From Cryomorphaceae bacterium (GTDB lineage Bacteria; Bacteroidota; Bacteroidia; Flavobacteriales; Schleiferiaceae), in NCBI GenBank assembly GCA_013205365.1, contig JABMNC010000009.1:1-7731 (forward strand): a stretch of 7,731 nt of DNA, given 5' to 3'. Under the pieces are notes generated by a model. It saw only the letters and a program-made list of their open reading frames with translations, was not told the origin of the DNA and did no database searches. Below, piece after piece: positions 6,601-7,731 of the stretch. A program made the position numbers and the translations under genes. Each line of letters opens with the position of its first letter. The first letter of the stretch is position 1.

Positions 6601-7731
6601 TTAGTAGTGGCACTTGCCACATTCGAGACCGCCAATATTGGCAACCGTTATTTTTTCTTCATGGAAGCGATCCACAAGGCGGTCGCTGATCGATGCCGAA
6701 CCGTCGATGGCCCCTGCATAGTAGCCGTTTTCGCCCTTGATTTCGGTTTCGCGGTGGCAGTTGATGCACCAACCCATCGTAAGCTCACTGTATTGGTAGG
6801 CAACTTCCATTTCTTGAACCGGACCGTGGCAGGTTTGGCACTCCACTTTACCTGCATTGACGTGCTGTGCGTGGTTGAAGTAGGCCAAGTCAGGGAGGTT
6901 GTGAATCCGAATCCACTGAATGGGCTTTTGCTCGTATCCCTCGATGTAGACGCGCTGCTCGGGGTCCCAGCCAATGGCTGCGTAGATTTTTTGAATCTCT
7001 GGGCTGCGCTCTCCGCCGTACTTCAGGTTGCCCGAAGCATCTACCACCTCAGAACCGTCAATGTACATATGGCAGTTCATACAAACGTTTGCCGCAGGAA
7101 TTCCGGAATGCTTGCTGTGGCGCGCGCTGCTGTGGCAGTAGTTGCAATCCACCCCATTATCACCAGCGTGAATCTTATGGCTAAAGGCGATGGGCTGAAC
7201 CGGCTGGTAGTCCTTCTCAATGCCAATGTCCATTAGAAACACATAGACCGCATAGAGGAACCCTAGAGCCAATACCACCGTGAGGAAGGTCATAAAGCGC
7301 TTGTTTGCAATTAAGACCCTTGTGATGAAGTCAACATCCTCGAGCAGGTTGGTCGGATTCTCGCCATTAATCTGCTTCAAGGTATTGCGCACTCTCAATA
7401 GCAAAACCAAGTTCACCAGCAGAAAAACACCTAAAATATAAATTAACCAAGGAGAGTTTCCACCCTCTGCAGGAGCTTGAGCAGCCGCGTCCGCACCGGG
7501 TGCGGGGGCTGCGGCAGGCGCAGCCTTCTTGTCGCCTTCCACGGTGTAGGCAAGAATGCTTTTAATGTCGTCGTCAGTAAGAGCGGGGAAAGCCTGCATG
7601 ATGGACCCCTTATACTCGGCGAACAAAGCGTTAGCGTCTGCATCACCCGAGGCGCGAAATTCAGCATTATTGCGAATCCACTTAAGTAACCACTCCTCCG
7701 TACGGCGCTGGGTAACGTCGCCCAAGGCGGG
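6601..7731 (-). CDS. actA: ActA, multiheme cytochrome c subunit of alternative complex III (5' partial)
   Basis: Membrane-anchored cytochrome that takes electrons from the Fe-S subunit ActB on the periplasmic side and passes them towards ActE or the oxidase. The frame is open to the window edge, so 376 codons are seen and the true start lies upstream; a TTG at 7723-7725 is an internal Leu in 'PALGDVTQRR', a typical class I cytochrome c motif, not a start. Numbering from the edge: residues 1-65 are the C-terminal half of a monoheme cytochrome c domain, with likely axial Met45 in 'GSIMQAF'; its CxxCH must be outside the window. An Ala/Pro-rich linker (69-91) follows, then membrane helices at about 94-112 and 146-167, then the pentaheme domain with CNYCH 196, CMNCH 217, CQTCH 298, CINCH 322 and CGKCH 371. 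The protein ends one residue after the last heme motif. actB begins 12 bases downstream. The identification is firm from the five hemes, two helices and gene order. Confidence 0.95.
   Translation of the reverse strand, partial: PALGDVTQRRTEEWLLKWIRNNAEFRASGDADANALFAEYKGSIMQAFPALTDDDIKSILAYTVEGDKKAAPAAAPAPGADAAAQAPAEGGNSPWLIYILGVFLLVNLVLLLRVRNTLKQINGENPTNLLEDVDFITRVLIANKRFMTFLTVVLALGFLYAVYVFLMDIGIEKDYQPVQPIAFSHKIHAGDNGVDCNYCHSSARHSKHSGIPAANVCMNCHMYIDGSEVVDASGNLKYGGERSPEIQKIYAAIGWDPEQRVYIEGYEQKPIQWIRIHNLPDLAYFNHAQHVNAGKVECQTCHGPVQEMEVAYQYSELTMGWCINCHRETEIKGENGYYAGAIDGSASISDRLVDRFHEEKITVANIGGLECGKCHY

Noticed and set aside
6499..7236. 245-codon open frame on the plus strand, antisense to actA and the start of actB
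   Set aside because: It runs across two firmly identified genes on the other strand, its protein resembles no family I know, and it is explained by codon bias of actA in the antisense frame.
7723..7725. TTG as the start of ActA
   Set aside because: The frame continues to the window edge as Pro-Ala-Leu within a conserved cytochrome c motif, so the codon is an internal Leu and the gene is truncated by the window.

Overview
The window is one tightly packed, single-strand (minus) gene cluster encoding alternative complex III (ACIII, Act), the membrane quinol:cytochrome c / oxidase oxidoreductase that replaces the bc1 complex in many bacteria. In transcription order (high to low coordinates) it holds actA (5' end beyond the window), actB, actC, actD, actE and actF (3' end beyond the window). 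This is the canonical actABCDEF order, and essentially every base is coding or a junction of 17 bases or fewer. No promoter, terminator, RNA gene, mobile element or CRISPR array is visible.

The likely source is a member of the Bacteroidota, possibly a flavobacterial or related lineage with moderate G+C. The reasons are the fused layout of ActA (cytochrome c domain, two membrane helices, pentaheme domain), the extended Tat leader plus lipobox of ActB, a His-rich loop in ActF, and start codons mostly without a good Shine-Dalgarno sequence. The lineage call is inference from protein style, not a phylogeny.

Layout: 7731-6601 multiheme cytochrome ActA; 6588-3568 iron-sulfur subunit ActB, with a degenerate molybdopterin-enzyme-like domain followed by a four-cluster ferredoxin domain; 3561-2170 NrfD-like quinol-site subunit ActC; 2186-1665 DUF3341 subunit ActD, overlapping actC by 17 bases; 1660-1076 monoheme lipoprotein cytochrome ActE; 1058-1 second NrfD-like polytopic subunit ActF. 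Inferred electron path: menaquinol oxidised at ActC, then the Fe-S clusters of ActB, the five hemes of ActA, the fused cytochrome c domain of ActA and/or ActE, and finally a terminal oxidase. Oxidase genes often follow actF in this phylum but would lie outside the window.

I looked for an undescribed system and did not find one. This is a known respiratory complex. The details most worth a second look are the near-perfect 30-base tandem duplication coding a His/Asp/Glu-rich loop in ActF, the Cys-to-Thr position in ActB that marks the 3Fe-4S cluster, and the probable sixth heme domain of ActA cut by the window edge.
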